Below, piece after piece: positions 12,201-20,600 of a stretch of 64,000 nt of DNA; the first letter of the stretch is position 1, and the number at the start of each line of letters is the position of its first letter. The position numbers were made by a program, and so were the translations under genes. The notes under the pieces are model-generated. The model was not told where the DNA came from, made no database searches, and saw nothing but the letters and a program-made list of their open reading frames with translations. Source of the stretch: Astropecten irregularis (lineage: Eukaryota > Echinodermata > Asteroidea > Paxillosida > Astropectinidae); NCBI GenBank assembly GCA_963971285.1, contig OZ020259.1, positions 6,882,001 to 6,946,000 of the forward strand, given 5' to 3'.

Positions 12201-12495
12201 TTTGGGTCGCGCTGGAAATCGCGACCTAAATAGTCGCGCTTTTTTGGTGTGTGAGAACGTGCCTACTGTGCAATGGGGCTGAAAAACCACAGAGATTAAC
12301 GATTTAGCGAGGTAACATTACTTTATTTTCAAGAAAAAGGCCTTTGAAATAATACTTCGCCACATAAACTGAAATGAGATCAACATTACCTGTAGTTGAT
12401 GCTTGCTCCAAGATGGCTACGATCAATCGTATCAGGATGATGGACAGCCACAGACGGTGATGGTAGTTTTCACTGTCGTACATTTTCGGATTCAT
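5883..12495 (-). CDS. Gene A: SRCR-domain receptor, 5' part (paralogue of the adhesion GPCR gene B)
   Basis: Five minus-strand exons join in frame: 12495-12390, 11542-11207, 9620-9300, 6647-6312 and 6206-5883. Every SRCR exon is flanked by phase-1 introns. The product is a 35-residue leader with a hydrophobic core (LWLSIILIRLIVAIL) followed by four six- or seven-cysteine SRCR domains. Every exon has a counterpart in gene B (40246-36561), and the last domain is about 90% identical by eye. To the left lies the 130-bp tandem array, so the rest of the gene is either outside the window, with the array in an intron, or lost. By analogy with gene B a 7TM C-terminus is expected, but it is not seen here. 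All exons are open with intact splice sites, so this part is not an obvious pseudogene. Confidence 0.82.
6312..6647 (-). CDS. Gene A exon 4: SRCR domain 3
   Basis: 336 bases, phase 1 to 1, acceptor TTTCCCAG and donor ATCAG/GTACAA. Contains WGTVCGDGWS, VICRQLGYPSAS, six cysteines and the WLNKTCEHNDAAVTC end. The homologue in gene B is 37002-37337. Confidence 0.9.
6685..8785. other. About 2.1 kb of intron sequence present only in the gene A copy
   Basis: Between exons 4 and 3 the intron is 2652 bases in gene A but 720 in gene B. Sequence matching the gene B intron resumes near 8785 (CAGTGAACATCCACTACTT). The extra segment contains CCGCGGAGTCTGCGGA/TCCGCGGAGAGTCCGCGGA inverted motifs near 8710-8770. 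I see no convincing gene in it. It is probably one or more nested insertions, or was lost from the other copy. Confidence 0.55.
9003..9230. repeat. MITE family M1 (GGGGCCAATTTCATA ends), intronic
   Basis: It starts GGGCCAATTTCATAAAGCTGCTTAAGCAC and ends CTTAAGCAGCTC with a decayed right end. The copy at 37670-37996 sits in the same intron of gene B, so the insertion predates the duplication. Confidence 0.75.
9300..9620 (-). CDS. Gene A exon 3: SRCR domain 2
   Basis: 321 bases, phase 1 to 1, acceptor GTTGTAG and donor CAAG/GTCAGTG. Carries KCAWGTVCDDGWG, VICRQLGYPAAS and EECDHSGW, with seven cysteines including the extra one before WGT. Homologous to 38058-38378. Confidence 0.9.
9668..9778. 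repeat. Small inverted-repeat element shared by both duplicate copies
   Basis: Ends are GGTTGAGAGTCGATTCTAGC and, inverted, GCTAGAATCGACTGTCCACCC, enclosing TTTGACAAACTA..TAGTTTGTC. An equivalent lies at 38433-38550 at the same place relative to the SRCR exons. Confidence 0.7.
10193..10540 (+). repeat. tRNA-derived SINE (family 1), plus orientation
   Basis: The head has GTGGCCTAGTGGTC (A box) and GGGCTCGAATCCAGC (B box), followed by the CAAGACGCTTTGTCACATATTG body and a GGCGCTTTATAAATGCCC end. It lies in the first SRCR intron of gene A and is absent from the gene B copy. Confidence 0.85.
11027..11185. repeat. MITE family M2 (GGGTCGATTTCACCAAACTC ends)
   Basis: Terminal inverted repeats GGGTCGATTTCACC and GGTGAAATCGACCC-type, with internal ACTCGAGTTACGATCGATCG. 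It abuts the donor side of gene A exon 2. The matching decayed copy in gene B is at 38711-38845. Confidence 0.85.
11207..11542 (-). CDS. Gene A exon 2: SRCR domain 1
   Basis: 336 bases, phase 1 to 1, acceptor GCTGTAG and donor CACCAG/GTGAGT. Reads EVRLVNGNAPHEGRVEV, WGTICGKDDW, VICRQLGYPSAS and DQCDHSGW, with six cysteines in the group A pattern. Homologous to 39144-39476. Confidence 0.92.
11690..11836. repeat. Copy of a dispersed repeat ending GGGCCTGACGTTTC (family M11)
   Basis: The segment has GAGGGCCTGACGTTTCAATC and a TAATAAACTGCTGCAAACT block just before it (from about 11622). The same phrases recur near 16055, 18180, 21295, 28345, 29808, 33900, 39553, 42436 and 57470. It is shared by both duplicate copies (39553-39700). 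Confidence 0.65.
11837..12267. mobile_element. MITE with ~47-bp terminal inverted repeats, gene A copy only
   Basis: The left end GTAGGCACGTTCTCACACAC and the right end GTGTGTGAGAACGTGCCTAC are exact inverted copies, and the similarity runs on through AAAAAACGCGACTATTTGGGT. The interior is full of GCGCGACCCAAAT motifs in both directions. The gene B copy lacks it, so it inserted after the duplication or was lost there. Confidence 0.88.
12390..12495 (-). CDS. Gene A exon 1: signal-peptide exon
   Basis: ATG at 12495; 106 bases ending in phase 1 (CTACAG/GTAATG). It encodes MNPKMYDSENYHHR, a hydrophobic stretch LWLSIILIRLIVAIL and EQASTT. The gene B equivalent (40135-40246) differs by a few residues. 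A type II anchor cannot be excluded, but secretion followed by SRCR domains fits a signal peptide. Confidence 0.85.
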
Positions 12496-13893
12496 CGAGG
12501 TAGTCTATACTTCCTCTACTTAGCCATTTTCGTACAGAACAATTACGGCAACCCAAGTGGGTTGTTGCCAAGAAAACAACCCGTAAGTTTGTCAGTTAAC
12601 CAGAATGGTGGAAGCTGGAGAGACGTGCTTGCATCTTAAGCTTGAAGTGTTGTAAAAGCATCGGCCTACAATCTCGTATCTGGTTATAATCAACGACAGT
12701 ATATCATTCGAGAAGTACATGTGCATTGAGGTTTGTGAGTTCAGAATTATAAGTGATTGCTTATAATTGGCAACGTGTCAACGTAACATCGCCAGTTGCT
12801 AGAAATCCAAGACAGAAAACCTACACCCAAGATTGAAATTCTCTCTGAAGATGAACGGCAGAGATGGTGGTTCGTCTTGGATGGTGAAGATACCGTGCCA
12901 ATGTGGATATGACAGAGACATCACACTGTATAACATCTAAGTATCACAAGCTTATGCAGACCCACCCAGTAAGCCCCTCCCACACACGTGGGCTATGAGC
13001 AATTCAATTCAATTCAATTCAATTCAATTCAATTCAATTCACATTAATGTCCATACTTGTTCAAGCACGTAGAGTCCTAGAACTCGAAAGCGCTACCTGC
13101 CTGCTTGATACCGCCTGAGTGTGACACACACACACAGGTATTTTGAGAGATCACGTGTTCATTGGGCATGTTTTTTGAGGGAATACGTGTCCATTGCCCA
13201 TGTATTTTGAGGGAATACGTGTTCATTGCGCATATATTTTGAGGGAACACGTTGTATTCATTGCGCACAGTCATGTGCAACGGCCGACCACGAGCAGCCT
13301 GCGTTCATAATTATGCAAGACTATGTATCTTAGGCATTGGAAGAAGTAAAGCCGTCATACAACTTGCAGATTTTGTTTAAATGACTCAAAAAGTGCTGTG
13401 ACATACGTACGCATCACCTGACCGTACTTCACCGTACTTATAATTTTAACATTGCACTTCATCAGATGTTTTGAAGTGTTTTCGTACTTGTGAAATTGAC
13501 AGGAAGATAGACTAATGAAGGAAAATTGTCTGCATTGTTGTCGCTGCTGGAGTGTTATTAATGTGATGTGTCAAATTTGTTTGTTAGAAAAGAACATTGT
13601 GGGTTCGTTAACAGTACATATGGTTGTCCATTAATTGCAATTGTTGCCACTCATTGACGCTATGCACTGACGTAACTAGCATATACAGTACACGTAATGC
13701 TACCAGAGACGGGAATGGCAGGTGAGTAATGACGTGCAACGCTTCTGTGCTCTGATTGGCTGTTGCAAGTTTGCGATCATCCAATAAAAACTTGGATTGT
13801 ACATGTAGTCTGACAAACCAGACGACACAGCTTTGTACTGCAACAAACGGAGCTACTCGGTTGATATCTAACATGATTACAATTGAAAGGATC
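12496..13893. promoter_or_regulatory. Divergent 5' flank between gene A and gene C' first exons
   Basis: The 1.4 kb between two oppositely oriented signal-peptide exons is conserved in order and sequence at 40247-41611. It holds an inverted CCAAT (GATTGG, 13754) and a CCAAT (13791), a CACACGTGGG E-box near 12985, and an AATTC microsatellite. No start site can be placed. Confidence 0.55.
12993..13041. repeat. AATTC pentanucleotide microsatellite, about 9 copies
   Basis: An uninterrupted CAATT/AATTC run. The duplicate copy at 40733-40752 has about 4 units, so the tract has changed length since duplication. Confidence 0.95.
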
Positions 13894-13978
13894 ATGTATT
13901 TTGGCGGGAAATACTTTCTTCTGTGTTGGCTTTTCTTCCAGTTGCCAAGCGGGACTGCTAGATTAACCGCACGGAGTG
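13894..13978 (+). CDS. Gene C': orphan signal-peptide exon of a divergent SRCR gene
   Basis: ATG at 13894 (an in-frame ATG at 13873 is not conserved in the duplicate). The exon has 85 bases ending AGTG/GTGAGT in phase 1. It encodes MYFGGKYFLLCWLFFQLPSG followed by TARLTARSG, a good signal peptide. The twin at 41612-41696 is followed 1.9 kb later by a phase-1 SRCR exon. No SRCR exon is seen between here and gene B, so this copy probably lost its partner exons at the duplication junction. Confidence 0.65.
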
Positions 13979-14746
13979 GTGAGTTTGTATACGGAGGCCT
14001 CTGTAGGCCATACATTTTGATATTTAATCACTTATATGCCTTATACTTCCAGTTGAATAACAAGTTTCACTTTTCAGTCTTTAATTCAATCACTCTTATG
14101 CTGATATCATTATCTTCTGCACAAAGCTCTGTTGCGTATCCTAAATTTGTATGAGGAAAATGGTTCAAAATTGTTTCCTTACAAGAATACCAATATGTTG
14201 GACAATGCGGGGAATACCATGAAAACAGAATGCATTAGAGTTCATTTACTTACTTTTTGACTGAATCAAATGTTCATCTTTAATTGGGATACATTTATTT
14301 TCATAAGATGTAGTAACATACTGCAGCAGGCTGCACATCAACCAGTTATAAGCCAATACTGTTTTAATAGCTTATTGAGTATGGGTCATGCATTCACGGG
14401 TTCTCTATAAAACTGTTGTATAATTACCAATTAAGTTGGGTGCGAGTCGCGCACGGATACCTCGGGGACCTGAGGCCTGGCAGACTGAGACACAGAGGCA
14501 CACAGAGAGACACACACACGATGGTTGAGGTTCAGGACACGACTGAATGTCCATTCATGCGGTGGGCGTGGGCCGCGTGGCCCTAGTCACGCATGGCTGG
14601 TTTATTCAACAACCTCATAATGCATAATGCATTAGCATGGTCACAACAAAACAAAAGGCTGTTCTTCATTAACATTGACAGTCGGTCAAGAACGGGTTAA
14701 GAGGCCAAATAGCTTGTTTACAAAATACTGCATTTTGTTTTGATCA
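13979..14746. other. Region downstream of the C' exon, no gene seen
   Basis: The first 180 bases match 41697-41880 downstream of gene C exon 1. A purine-rich CACAGAGAGACACACACAC stretch lies near 14490-14518. No splice-supported exon is recognised. Confidence 0.5.
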
Positions 14747-14991
14747 TAGGGCGTTTTCGAAACGGAGGCTCAGGCTCCGTTTCAGGCTCCGGCTCCATTT
14801 CATGAATCCATTCTAAAACAACGGGCATCAAAATAGAGGCTTTTGGCTGCGGTTTTGAAGTAGATTCTCTAGTACGAAAAGAAAAACAGAGCTTCAGCTT
14901 CAATGAAAAAGCACAACATATATTTTCAGCATGTAGATGTCAGAGCTGGAGCCTGAGCCTGAGCCGTTTCGAAAACGCCCTTACACTCGTC
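14747..14991. mobile_element. Palindromic MITE with GGGCGTTTTCGAAACGG ends
   Basis: The left end GGGCGTTTTCGAAACGGAGG and the right end CCGTTTCGAAAACGCCC are inverted copies, both flanked by GGCTCAGGCTCC-type repeats. The element is 245 bp. The open frame rich in Pro-Glu across it is an artefact of the repeat. Confidence 0.88.
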
Positions 14992-15201
14992 AACCTTTTA
15001 TAGCTTAGATACCGTTTCCTTGACAACCCTGCCTCATTAGTTAGGTAAAATTCCTCTCTTCTGCGTGCGCATGTTTGTTAACCTGAGTGAATTAGTATTT
15101 CTACAATGAATCCTTTCAAAAAGACACCACTAGGAGTAAAATCCGCACATGCCGCTGTTCATATAAACGATGGACAACAGCATACTAATTGGTTTGCCTT
15201 T

Positions 15202-15568
15202 AAAGGTAGTATCATACTTTGGTTTTTGTCCAAGAAATACAGAATCGTGGTCGAAAATATCAAGGAAGATACAGTAAAAGTAATCTGTGAACATTTCAGT
15301 CCCATACGTTGCCCACATTTTGAGAAAACAGTGAAAAACGGCCACAGTATTTCTTAAGTGTTTTCTCTTTTATTTTTGATCTTTTAAAAGATCAAAAAGA
15401 TTTTCGGTCGTTGTTTTACTAATTTCTGGATAAAAACACCATTTCAGGCGGAAAAATGTTAACGGTATGTTTCTACCAGCATCATCTTCATACCCTGTAA
15501 GTTATACATAAATCTGTGAAAACATTTTCTGTTTTGGTCTCTTACCAAAGTATGATACTACCTTTAAT
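15202..15568. mobile_element. MITE family M3 (TTAAAGGTAGTATCATACTTTGG), full copy
   Basis: Ends TTAAAGGTAGTATCATACTT and AGTATGATACTACCTTTAA are perfect inverted copies of about 20 bp, bordered by TTAA. The TTAA border would fit a piggyBac-type mover, which is an inference. The interior has the TTTTAAAAGATCAAAAAGATTTTCGG signature. Other copies are near 19180, 48885, 53673, 54142 and 59170. Confidence 0.88.
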
Positions 15569-17175
15569 GCACAAGGCTACGTAATGTCACCGATGTGCGT
15601 GCAAAATACCACAAATTAAGAAGACGTACGTGCGCAATTATGCACCTTTTCCCATCTTATTTTTTATACCCGACCTTATCGAAATGTTATTAATGAAACA
15701 ACAAGGTAAATTTATTCATATACGACTTTAATTAGCACTTAATTAATTACAGTTGGGAAAGAATGCTAGTCGTTGATATTTTGTTATCTGATGTACTTTG
15801 AAAGATCATTGAGTAGGCCGTTGTTTATTAATATGAAACAAGTCATTGATATGAAAGTTGTTGACATTGTCTGTTCCAGTACAGCGACGCCTGTCAAATG
15901 ATAAAAAAAGCATTTTATTCAATGCAATATCCCACACAATTTAATGATATTCTCTGGCTGGCAAAATCCTAAAAAGCAAAAAACGAAAATGCAGTAAAAT
16001 ATATTCATACTATATTAAACAAATTTAAATTTATATGAAATTCTTAGAGTTATGCGGGCCTGACGTTTATATTGTAGTAGAATAGAGAGAAAAAGCCATG
16101 AAAAAAGATTCGTCTATGGACGAAACGTCAAGCTTTCCCAACTATTAAGCAAACTACACATTTCTAGGAGGCGCACTATTGTGAATCGCCCCTACTGCAA
16201 TATGACAATATTTCAAAGAGAATTGCTTTCTTCAGAGTTGCTTCTACTGGTTTGGAATTTTGTGCTTCAGCAGCTCTATACACTGACCCACATCAATTTT
16301 TATAGTTTATATAGTTAGTCTCCTGATGAGGACTAGAACAGACGAGTCTAAACGTTGAGACCTAATTACGAAAAGTGCGAACGATATAGAAGTGCGAACG
16401 ATATAGAAGTGCGAACGATATAGAAGTGCGAACGATATAGAAGTGCGAACGATATAGAAGTGCGAACGATATAGAAGTGCGAAAGCACGAACGATTATTA
16501 CATGTTGTTTCCGCAAACTGATCCACATACCAATTGTCACCATGCAAAGCCTCAAATCTTTCTTAGTATATTCTTACTAGATAAAGCTGATATTCTATTC
16601 GTAATACTTCTGTGTAAGATGATGTTATGACATGTTATAACATCAAATTACGTTCCTATTTGTTCTAGATGTTCTTGCATGATGGCTTTGTTTAATGACC
16701 TCTTAGCATGTAAGTGTGAAAATAACGTTTGGTGAGTTGTTGATTGAGAATAAATTAGTTCATATTAACAAGACTATGACTATCTTAATGAAAAAAAAGG
16801 GAAAATATACACGTTCCTTATGTCATGTATTTCGCATGCAATTTCTAATCCCACTCGTGTCTTCACACCAAAACAATCCGTAAAGGTCAACGACAAAACC
16901 TTCGGTTGCTTACACCTAAACATCATAAGCGTGATGCACTGCAACTGCGACTGCCGAAGAGTCTTAGCTTCGGAAATTAAAACATGTTAATGAATTTTAC
17001 GTTTAGACAGAAACGTCGTTAAGACTAGAACGTCTGAGAATAGGAACTTAAGGTCTATGTCCTGTTGTCGGATTGAGGACATACAACTACTAGGCCTAAA
17101 CCAGACAGCGGAAAACATAAGAAAGTCTTCCACGTTTCGCTGATGTATCTACGTGTAGTAGGTAACCACAATCCT
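15569..17175. other. Intergenic stretch between C' exon side and gene B 3' end
   Basis: Homology with the second copy (42370-42530) continues up to about 16160 and then stops, marking a duplication boundary. Apart from the M11 repeat at 16055-16140 and the minisatellite at 16374-16490, nothing coding is visible. Confidence 0.6.
16374..16490. repeat. 17-bp minisatellite, about 6-7 copies
   Basis: The unit GTGCGAACGATATAGAA repeats head to tail almost without change and ends in a diverged GTGCGAAAGCACGAACGATT. It lies about 0.9 kb beyond the gene B stop codon. Confidence 0.95.
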
Positions 17176-17176
17176 G

Positions 17177-17410
17177 GGGCCAATTTCATAGAGTTGATTA
17201 AGCACAACATTTGCCTAAGCATTAAAAGTCTTCATTGATAAAATAGGGTTGCCAACCAAATGTTCGTGTGATGTTTACTACTTTTGACTTGTATTAGGTC
17301 ATTGTTTGCTGAGCATAACATTCATAAGGTGTTTTTGCTACCATACTGATTTGTATTTACCAAGGTGTTTGGTGCTTAAGTACATTTTGGTGCTTAAGCA
17401 ACTCCCTGGT
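17177..17410. repeat. MITE family M1 directly behind the gene B stop codon
   Basis: It begins GGGGCCAATTTCATAGAGTTG and ends CTTAAGCAACTC, 10 bases from the TAG of gene B. On the minus strand it would be the start of the 3' untranslated region. Confidence 0.8.
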
Positions 17411-17420
17411 ATATAATTGA

Positions 17421-17642
17421 CTAGAGGCTTGCAGTTATCGAAATATCAAAGGTTGATGTCTCACCACCGGTATTTGCTGGGCAGGACACGGATCGTGACA
17501 CCATGGCGATATCGTTCGGCTTGGCTTGCCGTGTGCGTCTCCATCGACTGAGAATGATGCAGCACACTTGACTCATATACGGTCCGATGAGTATACGAAC
17601 CTCATCACGCCAAACGCAAAGCAATATGAACACGATAAAACC
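17421..17642 (-). CDS. Gene B exon 29: TM7 and cytoplasmic tail
   Basis: Acceptor TCTTACAG, phase 0, stop TAG at 17421-17423. Encodes GFIVFILLCVWRDEVR, the adhesion-GPCR TM7/helix-8 signature after LLQ, then a tail with basic SRWRRTRQAK and a Ser/Thr-rich end. No PDZ-type C-terminus is evident. Confidence 0.93.
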   Translation of the reverse strand, partial: GFIVFILLCVWRDEVRILIGPYMSQVCCIILSRWRRTRQAKPNDIAMVSRSVSCPANTGGETSTFDISITASL

Positions 17643-20600
17643 CTGTAAGACAAAACGACAACATACAATCATTTGCCCTATATAAATACCAGGGGCCAAT
17701 TTCATAGAGCTGCTAAGCACCAAAATTGCTTAAGCACCAAAATCCTTAGTAAATGCAATCAGTATTCCAGCCAAAAGCCTTGTGAGCATAACATTGTGTA
17801 TGTTATGCTCAACAAACAAAGGTCGAATACAAGTCGAAAGCAGTAAACATCACATGGAAATTTGGTTGGTAATCCTGTTTGATCAAGGAAGACTTTTCAT
17901 GATGAAGTAATTTTTGTGCTTAAGCAGCTCTATGAAATTGATCTCAGCTTGAGAAAAACAGTTTCTGACTTTCCATTATAAATGTTCGCTTAGCAAGACA
18001 TTCAATCCAAATAGAAGAAAGCAATTAGAAATAGCAAAACCGTCATGGCTAGCTAGATACAGCCATACAATAACTAACTAATGGCAAACTAAAGAAGCCA
18101 AATACAGATTAAAATACTATTGACCCCATTAAGTAGCTCAAAAAATAACCAACAGTCAATCTTTTTGAAAATTATACTACAAGTAATAAACTGCTGCAAA
18201 CTGGGGCCAATTTCATAAAACTGTTAAGCACAACAATTTGCTAAGCATGACATTTCTGTCTTAATAAAAACAGGGTTAACAAACAAATTTCCACATGTTG
18301 TGTATCACTTGTGATTGTTCTTTGGCTGTTGTTCGCTGACCATGAATATCAAACGGAATTTCAAATGGTGGTTTGTTTTTTGGGGCGAGACATTCTTGTG
18401 CTAAGCAAATTTGTGTGCTTAAAAGTTTTATGAAATTGGCCCCTGTTCACCAACCCAACGTATTCTTGGTTCGTGCGCGCAGCATTGTGCATAAAATACG
18501 GGATGCGTCACCCGTCGCGTCACGCACAGTGCGCGCAGTTCACCGAGTAACATCAGGGTACGGAATTTTGACTCTACTGCGCCTGCGAAGTTACACCAGT
18601 AAAGATGGTGGCTGCATGCGCGTCCACACCGAAATGCTGACAACGCGCATATCTAGTTTTTTTTTAATTTAAATCTATAACTGGAACGTATTATTACCTG
18701 CAAGAGGTTGAAGAGATAGAAGACTAGCCGAAGGACAAACGTTGCACCAGTGATTGCCAGATATCCCAAACCCCAAGACAGTCCTAAGAGGGCGGAGATA
18801 CCGACAGCATTCTGGAGGCGTTTGGTGATCGTCCGAGAGCGGGATACCCTTTGGGGTTTGAGGAGATTTCGCAGGACTAAGACAGAGGTGACGAAGTTGT
18901 GGAGGACGGTAACACCAATGGGAGCAAAGAGACTAATGTACATCACCTTACCAAGCCGTAGGAAACAACTGCACACAAAAACCAAACATTTCTTATAGAT
19001 GTTAAAGAGAATCTTAAAGTTATAATACATGATTGATTGGTGAAAGTCACAAAACAACACTCCACTTTTGTCTAATCCAACAAATGAAATAATAATCCTG
19101 GGAAAATTTGAGCTCAAACGGACATGTGAGTCACGAGAAAAATAGCGAAGACCTGACTCAATGTTTTTATAAAACATAAAGAATGGTTTTGATCTTACCC
19201 CGAGATCAAAACTGTTTTCGGTCTTTGTTCGACTAATTTCGGGATAAATACACAATTTCAGGCGGAAATATTTGAACGATATGTTTCTACCACCACTATC
19301 TTCATATCCTGAAAGTTATTCGTAAATCTGTGAACATTTCTGTTAAGCTATGTTACAAAAGTATGATAGTACCTTTAGGTACAGGCTATTTGTTCGATCA
19401 CACGAAACTGCTCGACCAATAATATCAAACTGTTTAATACAATATCTCCACACTGTTCCACTTACCAAAACTTATTGTTGTAATGATCTGAAGCAACTGC
19501 GAATGTAGTCCCAAGAATTATGAGTGGAGAGCCTTTAGGATTCAATGAAATGTGAATGGACATCAAAAGTCGTCAGGTTTTGTGTGCACATTCAAACTTG
19601 AAGTAAATGATAATAGATAATAACCTTTAATTGAGATATTCAGATGTTCAGATGCTTGCGAGAGTGTTAGTGAGGATTGAAATATAATGCTGATTTGCAA
19701 ATTTTGCAACCGAACAGAGCTAGCGGACAGAATAGGATATGACATGGGGCCAATTTCACGGCGCTGCTTAGCACACAAATTTGCTTCGCACAAATATGTC
19801 TTGGCCGGTAAAATAAACCCATCATTGAACATTTCATTTGATATTCATGGTCAGTGAACAACAGCCAAGCGGTACACAGCACATGGACATTGGTTGTTAA
19901 TCCTGTTTTTTAAGACAGAAATGTTATATTTAGCAAATGTGCTAAGCAGCACCGTGAAATTGGCCCCAGCATTAAGCAGGATACAGCTCAGTAAACGTTA
20001 TAGACCGACTGTATTCCTAAGGTTCGAATCTCACGACTGTACGTTTTAGAATAATAAACATTCAGGGGTCGATTTCACGAAGCCCAACAATCGATCGTTA
20101 CTCGAGTTACGATCGATAACCCATCGTATCCTACGTAGGGCTCCAAGTCCTGCGATTGATAGAAGACCTAAGTTAGGAAGAGTTTGGTGAAATCGACCCC
20201 TGGACTGATTCCTTACCCCATGCAATGAGGCTAGCCTTCAGCATATAAAAGGATGAGTCCCCTCGACTCGTCATGCAGGAGTGGATGTTCCTGAATTCAA
20301 CTGCCAACCAAATCACGGTAGTCAGAGCCAAGTAGTGGAGTAAAGCAGCCACAGTCATACAACCAACTCCTGGCCCCTTCGGTGTTCAATTAACAAAACT
20401 GCATATCAATATCTTGCAGAAAAGGCTTCCGATATGACTGCACGGGAACAGTTTCAGATACATTTGTAATGACTTGGTAATTTGGTTGGTAATTACTAGC
20501 TCAATAATGAGGCTCTCGAGCTGCAACATGTACATAAATGCTGCCGCAGATGATCCCTACAGAATGGTACCAGTTTTGCCACACTTAGATGACACTTTCA

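Noticed and set aside
13756-14154. 132-codon plus-strand ORF as one gene
   Set aside because: Only the part 13894-13978 is supported, by a conserved GT donor and its duplicate; the rest reads through intron.
14718-14903. ORF with PEPETEPEP
   Set aside because: Lies in the palindromic MITE at 14747-14991; the repeat GGCTCAGGCTCC explains it.
15106-15357. ORF starting at an ATG, 83 codons
   Set aside because: Mostly inside the M3 MITE, and similar frames are broken in the other copies.
16307-16555. Two overlapping frames reading SFALLYRSHFYIVRT repeats
   Set aside because: They are translations of the 17-bp minisatellite.
19180-19377. N-terminal part of the frame that includes TM5 as additional coding sequence
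   Set aside because: It lies in an intron with an M3 MITE; the acceptor at 18969 and the phase of exon 27 define the true exon start.
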